DNA of 64,000 bases from positions 1-64,000 of the forward strand of contig CAWFOP010000009.1 of the NCBI GenBank assembly GCA_963817465.1, written 5' to 3'. The notes under the pieces were generated by a model. The model was not told the origin of the DNA. It saw only the letters and a program-made list of their open reading frames with translations, and searched no databases. The stretch is from CAMPKL01 sp963817465 (lineage in GTDB: Bacteria > Acidobacteriota > Terriglobia > Bryobacterales > UBA6623). Within the stretch, counting starts at the first letter, position 1. Every line of letters starts with the position of its first letter. Shown here one piece after another: positions 25,939-33,962 of the stretch. The translations under genes were made by a program, and so were the position numbers.

Positions 25939-26272
25939 GATCGCCGAGCGTTCCATCGTGCGCTTGGCGGGCGAGTACGCGGCGCAGTTCCCGAGCGAGG
26001 TCGCCGAGGAGCTCGCGGCGGCGGATTCCGCGGCGGCGGGAGCTTTTGTGGTCCAGCTTCCCACCGCGACAGCCGCGGCCACCTTAACGTACATGGAACC
26101 TCGTGACGCCGGCCGGCTGCTGACGGAGGCGCCCGACGAAGCCTTGCGCCGGATTGCCGGCAGGCTCGAGCGCGCGGCCCTCGAGAGGATGCGCGAAGCG
26201 GCTGACAGCGCGACGCGCGAACGGCTCGAGCATGCCCTCGAGCCCGACGAGGTCGCCCCTGACGAGCTATAA
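25928..26272 (+). CDS. small MgtE N-domain-like protein
   Basis: 114 residues from the ATG at 25928, which overlaps the end of the previous gene. All-helical, alanine- and glutamate-rich: IVRLAGEYAAQFPSEVAEEL, PTATAAATLTYMEPRDAGRL and ALRRIAGRLERAALERMREA match the helical-hairpin repeats of the MgtE N-terminal domain. No CBS or membrane part. Overlap implies translational coupling and a roughly equal dose with 25069-25938, suggesting that the two form a complex. Confidence 0.6.
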   Translation: MSRKIAERSIVRLAGEYAAQFPSEVAEELAAADSAAAGAFVVQLPTATAAATLTYMEPRDAGRLLTEAPDEALRRIAGRLERAALERMREAADSATRERLEHALEPDEVAPDEL

Positions 26273-26314
26273 CGGAGACGGGCGAGCCCGCCCGCGCCGC
26301 AAGACCCACCTCAC

Positions 26315-27568
26315 ATGACTGCTCTGCTGATCATCGTCACCACTACGCTGCTGATTTCGGCGGCGTGCTCGCTGTTTGAAGCGACGCTGTACTCGACGCG
26401 CATCGGGGCGTTGGAGGCGGCGGTCGCGGCGGGTAAGCACGCGCGGCCGGCCAAGCGCTTCTTGCAGATGAAAGGCAATATCACATCGCCGACCTCGGCG
26501 ATCTTGATCCTCAACACGATCGCCAACACGGCGGGCGCCACCTTGGCGGGCATGGTGGCCGCCGAACAGCTTGGGGCCCAGTTTTTGCCGGCGATCTCGG
26601 TGGGCCTGACGCTCGGCATCTTGTTCCTCTCCGAGATCTTGCCCAAAAGCATCGGGGCGACCCGCTGGCACGGACTCTGGCCCTACATCGTCTTCCCGCT
26701 GGCGGCGATGGAGCGCCTGTTGCAGCCGCTGATCTATGTAACCCAAAAGTTTTCAAACCTCTTCACGGGCGGGGCCGGGACGCCGTCGGTGACCGAGGAC
26801 GAGATTCAGGCGACGATTCACCGCGGCGGTAAAGAGGGCGAGCTGACGCGCAACGAGCTGCAACTGATCAGCGCCGTCTTCAAGTTCGACGAGATGGTCG
26901 TGCGGCAGATCCTGGTGCCCAGGCGCGAGGTGGACTTCCTCAAGGTTGGTCAATCGCTCGAAGAAGTGCTCGGGACGGTCGAGCGCTCGGGCCATACGCG
27001 CTACCCGGTCTGCGAAGACAGCCTCGAAGACGTCGTGGGCCTGCTGCACATCAAGGATTTGGTGACCGGCGGCCCCGACAGACCGCACTGGAACGAAGTG
27101 TTGCGCCCGATTCGGTCGGTTCCGGAAACGATGCAGGTAAGCCGGCTGATGCGGCAGATGCAGCGCACCAAGCAGCACATGGCGATCGTGCTCGACGAGC
27201 ACGGCACGGCGGTGGGCATCGTGACGCTCGAGAACGTGCTGGAACAGATCGTGGGCTCGGTGCAGGACGAGTTCGATACGGAGGGGCCGGAGTTCGCGAC
27301 TGAGGGGCGCGACCGCTACTTGGTGGCGGGATCGGTGCCGATCGGACGCATCAACGAGAAACTGCACCTCGACTTGTACGCCGCCGACGTCGATACGCTC
27401 GCCGGACTGATTTCGAGCCGGCTGGGACGTTTGCCGAAAGTGGGAGATACGTTGGAGTTGCAGGGCGTGAAGATTCAGGTGGTGGAGGTGCGCGAGGACC
27501 ACCCCGCGCAAGTGCGGCTGACGCTGGCGCGCGACATTCGATTGGACGTCGACCCAGCGGGCGGTTAG
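26315..27568 (+). CDS. CNNM/CorC family (DUF21-CBS-CorC_HlyC) transporter
   Basis: 417 residues. The DUF21 membrane domain (residues 1-180) has SACSLFEATLYSTRIGALEA at its start and ILFLSEILPKSIGATRWHGL, the conserved pore proline-lysine motif. A CBS pair follows (VPRREVDFLKVGQSLEEVLG; QHMAIVLDEHGTAVGIVTLE) and then the CorC_HlyC domain with EGRDRYLVAGSVPIGRINEK. The family exports Mg2+ or couples it to Na+. It ends four bases into the convergent corA gene. Confidence 0.88.
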   Translation: MTALLIIVTTTLLISAACSLFEATLYSTRIGALEAAVAAGKHARPAKRFLQMKGNITSPTSAILILNTIANTAGATLAGMVAAEQLGAQFLPAISVGLTLGILFLSEILPKSIGATRWHGLWPYIVFPLAAMERLLQPLIYVTQKFSNLFTGGAGTPSVTEDEIQATIHRGGKEGELTRNELQLISAVFKFDEMVVRQILVPRREVDFLKVGQSLEEVLGTVERSGHTRYPVCEDSLEDVVGLLHIKDLVTGGPDRPHWNEVLRPIRSVPETMQVSRLMRQMQRTKQHMAIVLDEHGTAVGIVTLENVLEQIVGSVQDEFDTEGPEFATEGRDRYLVAGSVPIGRINEKLHLDLYAADVDTLAGLISSRLGRLPKVGDTLELQGVKIQVVEVREDHPAQVRLTLARDIRLDVDPAGG

Positions 27569-28641
27569 CCCTTGCGGGAGCCGCCGCCGATCCAGCCGCG
27601 GCGCGCGAAGTAGACGAGCATCGCCGCGGCGCTCGACAACATGACGACCCAGACCGTCGCATAGCCGTAGCGCATCTTGAGCTCAGGCATGTAGTCGAAG
27701 TTCATGCCGTAGATGCCGGCGACGAAGGTGAGCGGAATGAACAGGCTCGCCATGATCGTCAGCACCCGCATGACCTCGTTCGTGCGATTGCTGACGGCCG
27801 AGAGATACGTGTTGTTTACGGCGCCGACGAGGTCGCGATAGGACTCGATGATCTCGGAGACCTGTAGGCAATGCTCGTAGGCGTCGCGTAAGTAGGCGAC
27901 GGTTTCATCCTTGAAAATCTCCGCGTCGTTGCGAACCAAGGTTTGGATGGCCTCACGCTGGGGCCAGACGACGCGGCGCATCGAGACGAGCGAATTGCGT
28001 ACGTCGTTGGTGCGCAGGAGCGTGGCCTCGGTGGGGTCTTCCATGGCCTCGGCTTCGAGCTCCTCGAGGCGGTCTCCGAGGGCCTCGAGCGCGGGGTAGA
28101 ACGTGTCGATGGCGGCGTCGAGCAGCGCCCAGCAAAGGTAATCGGCCCCGCGCCTGCGGATGACGCCCAGCCCCTGCATGACGCGGTCCCAGACGGGCTG
28201 AAAGCGTGTCGAGTAGCGCTCCTGGAACGAAACGACGTAGTTGGGGCCGAGCACGAGACCGACCTGCTCGACGTCCAACTCGCCCGAGGGATCGACATAG
28301 GGCACGCGTAAGACGATGAGCACGCGCTCGGCGAGCCACTCGGCCTTGGGGCGCTGGGGGGGCGTGATGAGGTCTTCGAGGGCGAGGATGTTGAGATCGA
28401 AGATCTCGGCGACTTTGTTGAGAGTGGCGGGGTCGCCGAACCCTTGGATGTCGATCCAGTTGACTTCGTTGTCGTCGGGCAGGCGAGCCAACTCTTCGGG
28501 GTCGGGGATGCGGCGCTCGGACGTGCCTTGCGGGTTGTAGGAGAGCAGCGTGATGCGGGGCTTGGGGGCGTCGGGAACGACTGTGAGCGTTCCGTGTCGG
28601 GAGCCGAGCGGCGGCTCCGGCGGTTTGGCGAAGCCGAACAT
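27565..28641 (-). CDS. corA: CorA-type magnesium/cobalt channel
   Basis: 358 residues. The large soluble funnel (about 1-290) includes IQGFGDPATLNKVAEIFDLN. Near the C-terminus TM1 ends in the signature GMN (FVAGIYGMNFDYMPEL), and TM2 is ATVWVVMLSSAAAMLVYFAR with a basic tail. The function is Mg2+ uptake as a pentamer. Lying opposite an MscS/MgtE-N/CNNM run, it completes a set of magnesium import, export and sensing genes. A tandem 14-bp repeat lies just upstream. Confidence 0.9.
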   Translation of the reverse strand: MFGFAKPPEPPLGSRHGTLTVVPDAPKPRITLLSYNPQGTSERRIPDPEELARLPDDNEVNWIDIQGFGDPATLNKVAEIFDLNILALEDLITPPQRPKAEWLAERVLIVLRVPYVDPSGELDVEQVGLVLGPNYVVSFQERYSTRFQPVWDRVMQGLGVIRRRGADYLCWALLDAAIDTFYPALEALGDRLEELEAEAMEDPTEATLLRTNDVRNSLVSMRRVVWPQREAIQTLVRNDAEIFKDETVAYLRDAYEHCLQVSEIIESYRDLVGAVNNTYLSAVSNRTNEVMRVLTIMASLFIPLTFVAGIYGMNFDYMPELKMRYGYATVWVVMLSSAAAMLVYFARRGWIGGGSRKG

Positions 28642-28656
28642 CCGGGAGAGGTCAAT

Positions 28657-28684
28657 ATATCAGGGGCGCGATATCAGGGGCGCG
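28657..28684. repeat. exact 14-bp tandem duplication upstream of corA
   Basis: ATATCAGGGGCGCG occurs twice without spacing, ending 16 bases before the corA start on the minus strand. The inner copy forms TGATATATT on the minus strand, which can serve as an extended -10. Confidence 0.75.
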
Positions 28685-28793
28685 CCGAAACCGCTTTTGA
28701 TCGCCGCGGCTGAGGCTAAGCGGGCGGGCGTTGGCGGGTCGAGATCGCGCTATTGCTGAGAATGGAACGCCGCGGCCTTTACAATGAGCCCCT

Positions 28794-29693
28794 ATGGGTT
28801 TGATCGTGAACGGTGAGGCCGTCCCTGAAGTCGCGCTCGCCGCTGAAGCCGAGTCGCTGCTCTCGCGCTTTCAGCAACTCTCCGACGAGCAGCGCCGCCA
28901 ATACGGGTTTACCGCCGAGGCCATGCGTCATCGCGCAGCCGAGTGGGCGCGCGAAAACGTCATCGAACGCACTGTGATGCGGCAAGCCGCCTTCGAGGAC
29001 GCTGAGCCGATTCCCGACGACGTGCTCGAAAAGGCCGTCGAAGACATGTACAAGCGCTTCGGCGGCAAGGAAAAGTTCCAGGAGTCCGGACTCAGCGAAG
29101 ACGACATCCGCACGGAGGCCGAGGCCGCGGTGCGCCTCGATCGGCTCATCGGCCGCATCACCAGCCAGGTGAAAGACGCCAAGACCAAGGAGCTCGCCGA
29201 GTACTATCGCAAACACAAGGAGGAGTTTCAGGTCGGCGCGCAGGTCCATGCGGCGCACATCGTCAAGCATGTGAACGAAGACGTCACCAAAGAGCAGGCG
29301 CGCGAGGCGATCAACGCCGTCGAAGCAGAGCTCGCCGCGGGCGCGACCTTCGAGGAAATAGCGGATCGCGACTCGGATTGCCCCGGTGACGGCGGCGATC
29401 TCGGCTGGTTCGGCCCCGGCAAGATGGTCGAAAAGTTCGAGGATGTCGTTTTCGGGATGGAGCCCGGCGAGGTCAGCCCGGCCTTCAAGACCGTCTTCGG
29501 CTACCACATCGTCAAGCTCTACGAGAAGAAGCCGGCGACCTTCAAGCCCCTCAACGAGGTGCGCGGTGATATCGAAAAGATCCTGAAACAACAGAAGGAA
29601 ACCAAGGCGCTCGAAGACTTCGTCGATAAATTGAAGGAGCGCGCCGTCGTGGAAGACACGACTCCGGCCGAGGCGGCGGCGACCCAGTCATGA
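28794..29693 (+). CDS. PpiC/SurA-type peptidyl-prolyl cis-trans isomerase
   Basis: 299 residues, no signal peptide, so probably cytoplasmic. Residues 1-150 are helical, like the SurA/trigger-factor chaperone arm. The parvulin domain (about 145-240) is complete: QVHAAHIVKHVNED, FEEIADRDSDCPGDGGDLGW, VFGMEPGEVSPAFKTVFGYH. A basic helical tail follows. Its stop overlaps the start of the sulfatase-modifying gene (ATGA), so the two are made together. It may help fold a sulfatase-type substrate (inference). Confidence 0.88.
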   Translation: MGLIVNGEAVPEVALAAEAESLLSRFQQLSDEQRRQYGFTAEAMRHRAAEWARENVIERTVMRQAAFEDAEPIPDDVLEKAVEDMYKRFGGKEKFQESGLSEDDIRTEAEAAVRLDRLIGRITSQVKDAKTKELAEYYRKHKEEFQVGAQVHAAHIVKHVNEDVTKEQAREAINAVEAELAAGATFEEIADRDSDCPGDGGDLGWFGPGKMVEKFEDVVFGMEPGEVSPAFKTVFGYHIVKLYEKKPATFKPLNEVRGDIEKILKQQKETKALEDFVDKLKERAVVEDTTPAEAAATQS

Positions 29694-30688
29694 GCTCCCC
29701 CTCCAAACTGTTCCAAATCGCCAACCCGCGCGCGCCCAACCCATGCTGCGTGCCTAGCGTCGAACGCGCCCATCGCCTCGCTGAGTCGCGTCACCTAGCC
29801 CAGCATCGGGGCAAGGCGAACAAAGGCTCGACCGCGGGCATGGTTCGACTCGACGGCGGCAAGTTTCTGATGGGAACCGAGTACGCCGGCGGCTTCCCGC
29901 TGGACGGTGAAGGGCCGGTGCGCGAGGTCACGATCGACCCGCTCTGGGTCGATGTGCATCCGGTGACCGTCGACGAGTTCCGCCATTTCGTCAGGGCGAC
30001 CTGCTACAAGACGGAATCCGAGCGCTTCGGCTGGTCGTTCGTCTTCCACGCGCAAGTGCCGGAGGGCCAATACCGCGACACCGTCGAGGACACCGTCCTG
30101 AACCACGAGTGGTGGTGCAAGGTCCCCAAGGCCGACTGGGCGCACCCGGAAGGCCCGGGGTCGGACGTCAACGAACGCGAAGGCCACCCGGTGACGCATG
30201 TCTCCTGGAACGACGCCGCCGCTTATGCCGCATGGGCGGGCAAGCGCCTGGCTACCGAGGCCGAGTTCGAGTACGCCCAGCGCGGCGGAACCGAGCAGCT
30301 CCTGTTTTGGTGGGGCGACGAGCTGGAGCCCGGCGGCACGCACATGTGCAACGTGTTCCAGGGCGAGTTTCCCAGCAACGACACGGCGGCCGACGGCTAC
30401 GCCGGCACGTGCCCCGTCGACGCCTTTCCCGCCAACCCCTACACGCTGCTATCGACGATCGGCAACGTCTGGGAGTGGACCGCCGACTGGTTCAGCCCCG
30501 ACTATCACCTCACCGCCACGCGCCACAATCCGGTCGGCCCGCCGCGTGGATCGGGGCGCGTGATGAAGGGCGGCTCGTACCTGTGCCACGAGTCGTACTG
30601 CAACCGCTATCGCCTCGGCGCGCGCACGTCGAACACGCCCGACAGCGCGACGGGGAATCTCGGCTTCCGCTGCGTTCGGGACGTTTGA
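29690..30688 (+). CDS. formylglycine-generating enzyme (sulfatase-modifying factor)
   Basis: 332 residues. FGE fold markers: MVRLDGGKFLMGTEY near residue 52, VTHVSWNDAAAYAAWAGKRL, IGNVWEWTADWFSPDYHL and LGARTSNTPDSATGNLGFRC at the end. The two catalytic cysteines are present in KGGSYLCHESYC, matching the human enzyme's CxxxxC pair. This is therefore a copper-dependent oxygenase converting cysteine to formylglycine in sulfatases, and not only a member of the wider family. No sulfatase gene lies in the window. N-terminus has no export signal. Confidence 0.9.
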   Translation: MSSPSKLFQIANPRAPNPCCVPSVERAHRLAESRHLAQHRGKANKGSTAGMVRLDGGKFLMGTEYAGGFPLDGEGPVREVTIDPLWVDVHPVTVDEFRHFVRATCYKTESERFGWSFVFHAQVPEGQYRDTVEDTVLNHEWWCKVPKADWAHPEGPGSDVNEREGHPVTHVSWNDAAAYAAWAGKRLATEAEFEYAQRGGTEQLLFWWGDELEPGGTHMCNVFQGEFPSNDTAADGYAGTCPVDAFPANPYTLLSTIGNVWEWTADWFSPDYHLTATRHNPVGPPRGSGRVMKGGSYLCHESYCNRYRLGARTSNTPDSATGNLGFRCVRDV

Positions 30689-30694
30689 GTCCGG

Positions 30695-31648
30695 CTACAT
30701 GGTTCGAGCCGGGCGCTTTGTCAAACCCAGCCGCTCGACCGCGCCGTCGTGTTCCGGCGAGTTCATCTCCCAATACTTCATGCGCTCGCTCTTGATGAGC
30801 TGGGCCTTCTCGCCTTCGCTGGTTTCCCAGCTCACGATGCGGTGCGGCGCGGCGGCTTCGACCAAGAAGGTGCGGCTGAACCCGTCGTCCGCGCTCAGCG
30901 TCCAGCGCTCGACCTCAAAAGCGCCGGCGGGGACTTCGACCTGCTCGCTCGAAGAGCCGCGCGAGAGCGTCGCAGGCCGCCACTCGACCTCGGTATGGCG
31001 CACCTCCCCCCGCTGAAAGGCAGGCAGCAGCGCCACCTTGGCGGATTCTCCCGGCTCCAGCTTCGGCTCGGCAAGGCCGCGCGCCCACAGCCACAGCATG
31101 TCTTCGGCGATGCCGTCCATGGGGTACGCGATCTTGTCGGCGATGTCGGCCTCGCCCTCGAAATAGCTGTGTGAGGAGCGCCGGGCCGAAAGCGGATCGA
31201 ATAGAACCTCCGCCCATACCTGGCCGCACCACTCCTGACTCGAAAACGTGATCTTCGCGGGAGAGCCCGCTTGACGGCCTTCGAAGCGCTCGAGCGCGGC
31301 GAAAGCGCTCGTCATCCAGTTGTAGTCGTAGATGCCGGTCTGAAAATCCTCGATCAGGTTGAACTTCAGCACGGGCAGCCCTTCGCCCGAGTTCGCTTTG
31401 ACGCGTTGCTCCGGGTCGAACGTTTCGGTGACGTAGATCGCGACCGCCGTCCCGCCGCGCGGCGCGCCGTAACGCGGCATCGTCAGATCGTAAGAGTCGA
31501 TCTCAGCCTGTCCGTCGCCCCAATGGCTCCAGAAGGCGTCGCCGTATGTCGGCCCGCCGAACGGCTCCGAGGCCGGCGTTTGCACCTGCCTGCAACCTGG
31601 AAGCAGCGCGAAAAACAAGAGCAGAGCGGACAGTCGCATCGCCCGCAT
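30695..31648 (-). CDS. lipoprotein, hypothetical
   Basis: 317 residues with a clear lipoprotein signal (RLSALLLFFALLPGC; lipobox LPGC). The mature part is beta-rich: YGDAFWSHWGDGQAEIDSYD, TAVAIYVTETFDPEQRVKAN and WTLSADDGFSRTFLVEAAAP. No catalytic motif or known family. Convergent with the FGE gene (6 bases apart). Confidence 0.65.
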   Translation of the reverse strand: MRAMRLSALLLFFALLPGCRQVQTPASEPFGGPTYGDAFWSHWGDGQAEIDSYDLTMPRYGAPRGGTAVAIYVTETFDPEQRVKANSGEGLPVLKFNLIEDFQTGIYDYNWMTSAFAALERFEGRQAGSPAKITFSSQEWCGQVWAEVLFDPLSARRSSHSYFEGEADIADKIAYPMDGIAEDMLWLWARGLAEPKLEPGESAKVALLPAFQRGEVRHTEVEWRPATLSRGSSSEQVEVPAGAFEVERWTLSADDGFSRTFLVEAAAPHRIVSWETSEGEKAQLIKSERMKYWEMNSPEHDGAVERLGLTKRPARTM

Positions 31649-31743
31649 TATGGCAGCCTAGCGAGGCGCCCCGACTCCGCACGGCCGCGTCCTGGCGACG
31701 CGCGCGGCTCGAGCTTCGCGGTTGGCTCCGGGGGTGGTTCGGC

Positions 31744-32796
31744 TCAGTCGAGCCAGCCGTCGACATACATCAGCTCGGCGTTGAGCACCGCTGCGCCCGC
31801 CGCCCCGCGGATCGTGTTGTGACCCAAAGCGACGAACTTGTAATCGAGGATGGGGCACTCCCTCACGCGCCCGACCGACACCGCCATGCCTCCCTCCCGC
31901 AGAGCGTCGCGCCGCGGTTGCGGGCGGTCTTGCTCCGGCAGCAGATGGACGGGCCGCTTGGGCGCCGTGGGCAGGTCCTTCTCCTGCGGCGCGCCGCGAA
32001 AATCGACGAACGCCGACTTGAGCTCGTCGAGGCTCGGCTTCTCGTCGAGCTCGACCGACAAGCAGACCGTGTGGCCGTCGATGACCTGGACACGGTTGCA
32101 GTGGGCGCTGAAGGTCGCGGCGAGACCTTCTATGCGTCCGTCGACGTATTCGCCGAGGATCTTGCGGCCCTCGCTCTCCATCTTTTCTTCCTCGCCGCCG
32201 ATGTGCGGGATGACGTTGGCGACGATGTCGACGGCCGGCAGGCCGGGGTAGCCGGCGCCGGAGATGGCCTGCAGCGTCGCCGCCAGCACCTTCTTCAAGC
32301 CGAACCGCTTGAGCGGCCCCAGCGCCATGACCATCGTGATGGTCGAGCAGTTGGGGTTGGTGACGATGGCGCCGGGCCAGCCCTGGTTTTTCCGCTGCGT
32401 CGTGATCAGCTCGAGGTGGCCGGCGTTGATCTCGGGCACCAGCAGCGGCACGTCGGGGAACATGCGATGGTTGCGCGAGTTCGACACGATGTAGTGCCCG
32501 GCCTTGGCGAAGGCTTGCTCGATCTCGCCGGCGACCGACGCGTCCATGGCGGAGAACATCAGCTTGGGCGCCGCGCCGTTGGGCGTCGCCTCGTTCACGA
32601 CTTGGCCGGCGAGGGCGTCGGGCATGGGGCGGTCTTGCACCCAGCGGGCGGCTTCGGCGTAGGGTTTGCCGGCGGAACGTTCGCTGGCGCCGAGCCACGT
32701 CAGATCGAACCAGGGGTGGCCCTGCAACTGATTGATGAACTGCTGGCCGACCATCCCGGTCGCTCCCAGTACGCCTACTTCGATCTTCTTGGACAT
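31744..32796 (-). CDS. asd: aspartate-semialdehyde dehydrogenase
   Basis: 350 residues. NADP-binding start KIEVGVLGATGMVGQQFINQ; catalytic cysteine in IVTNPNCSTITMVMA; catalytic histidine near NRVQVIDGHTVCLSVEL; the final helix has LGHNTIRGAAGAAVLNAELM. The sequence type is the archaeal/fungal form, not the usual proteobacterial one. It makes aspartate semialdehyde for threonine, methionine, lysine and diaminopimelate synthesis. The next gene upstream on the same strand, 65 bases away, is an M20 deacylase which could be DapE-like. Confidence 0.93.
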   Translation of the reverse strand: MSKKIEVGVLGATGMVGQQFINQLQGHPWFDLTWLGASERSAGKPYAEAARWVQDRPMPDALAGQVVNEATPNGAAPKLMFSAMDASVAGEIEQAFAKAGHYIVSNSRNHRMFPDVPLLVPEINAGHLELITTQRKNQGWPGAIVTNPNCSTITMVMALGPLKRFGLKKVLAATLQAISGAGYPGLPAVDIVANVIPHIGGEEEKMESEGRKILGEYVDGRIEGLAATFSAHCNRVQVIDGHTVCLSVELDEKPSLDELKSAFVDFRGAPQEKDLPTAPKRPVHLLPEQDRPQPRRDALREGGMAVSVGRVRECPILDYKFVALGHNTIRGAAGAAVLNAELMYVDGWLD

Positions 32797-32861
32797 GGAA
32801 GTCTCCTCTACGAGCCGGGCGCCCGTCGCTCGATGTCGAACGAGATCGCCCGGCTTCGGGT

Positions 32862-33878
32862 CTAGTGCGTCGTCTCCGTTTTGAGTTGTTTGACGAGGTT
32901 GGTGTAGAGGTCGACTGCCTCGAGCACTTCTTTTTTGGGAACGCGCTCCTCGAGCGTGTGGGCGACTTGGATCGAGCCCGGGCCGAGCAGGAGCGGCCGT
33001 CCCCAGTTCGTCAATTTCGGAATATCGGTTGTGTACTTGACGATATCGGTTTCAAACCCGTCCACCGCCTTGAGATGAATCGCCGGCGTCGAGGCCGCGA
33101 TTTCGACGTCGACGCGATCATCGAGCGCCGCCAGCGCCTGGTCTTTCAGCTTTTCGAGATCGGTGACGACTCGGATGACGACGGCGGCGGCGGCGCGATC
33201 GGCGATGATATTGGCCGCTTCGCCGCCGGAGATCGTGCCGATGTTGACCGTCGTGTCGCCTAGCGTCGCATCGGACGGCCAATTGACGCGGCGCAGCGCC
33301 TCGAGGTTGTCGAGGATCTTGTCGATGGCCGAATCGCCGAGCTCGGGGTAGGCCGAGTGAGCGGCCTTGCCGGTCGCCGACAGGTCGAGCCGCAGGGTGC
33401 CCTTGGAGCCCAAAGCGAGCTTGTTTTCGGTGGGCTCGCCGTTGATCAGGTAGCGCACGCCCTCGGGCGTCCGATGGTTGGCGAACTCGGCGCCTAGACC
33501 GTTCACCTCTTCGCCGATGACGAGCAGGATTCCCAGGTCGCGCACGCCCTCGGCGAGCAGCTTCTCGAGCGACTTGATCATGGCGGCGCAGAGGCCGTGG
33601 GTGTCGCAGGCGCCGCGGCCCCAGATGAATTCATCGTCTTCGGACGAGGGGATGAACGGCGGCACCGTATCCATGTGGGTCGAAAAGACCACTTCCGGGG
33701 TTCCCCACCAGGCCCAGACGTTGTTGCGTCCCGGCTCAACTTCCTGCTTCTCGATCTTGCCGCCGTATTTGTCGGCAAGAGGGCGCAGATGCTCGAACAG
33801 CCAATCCCCAATGGCGGTTTCATTGGGATTGACGGAATCGATGTCGATCAGCGCCCGGGTGAGCTGGAAGACGTCCAT
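32862..33878 (-). CDS. M20 family metallopeptidase/deacylase (ArgE/DapE type)
   Basis: 338 residues. Metal ligands: VVFSTHMDTVPP (His, Asp), IWGRGACDTHG (bridging Asp), LLVIGEEVNG (catalytic Glu-Glu), YLINGEPTENKL and the last His in IQVAHTLEERVPK. The dimerisation domain lies between about 165 and 275. Candidates are N-acetylornithine deacetylase, succinyl-diaminopimelate desuccinylase or LysK; its place next to asd favours the lysine branch, but this is not proven. The minus strand has TGATATCCT 28-36 bases before the start, a possible extended -10. Confidence 0.85.
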   Translation of the reverse strand: MDVFQLTRALIDIDSVNPNETAIGDWLFEHLRPLADKYGGKIEKQEVEPGRNNVWAWWGTPEVVFSTHMDTVPPFIPSSEDDEFIWGRGACDTHGLCAAMIKSLEKLLAEGVRDLGILLVIGEEVNGLGAEFANHRTPEGVRYLINGEPTENKLALGSKGTLRLDLSATGKAAHSAYPELGDSAIDKILDNLEALRRVNWPSDATLGDTTVNIGTISGGEAANIIADRAAAAVVIRVVTDLEKLKDQALAALDDRVDVEIAASTPAIHLKAVDGFETDIVKYTTDIPKLTNWGRPLLLGPGSIQVAHTLEERVPKKEVLEAVDLYTNLVKQLKTETTH

Positions 33879-33962
33879 GAGAGGCGGGTTCGGCCCGAAT
33901 CTCCAAGGATATCAGGTGTCGCTGCGTCGGCAGGATTGCTCGCCGCGGAGCTGGCCGCAGGC

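Noticed and set aside
31546..32865. 439-codon open frame on the plus strand
   Set aside because: Antisense to asd, which has all catalytic motifs.
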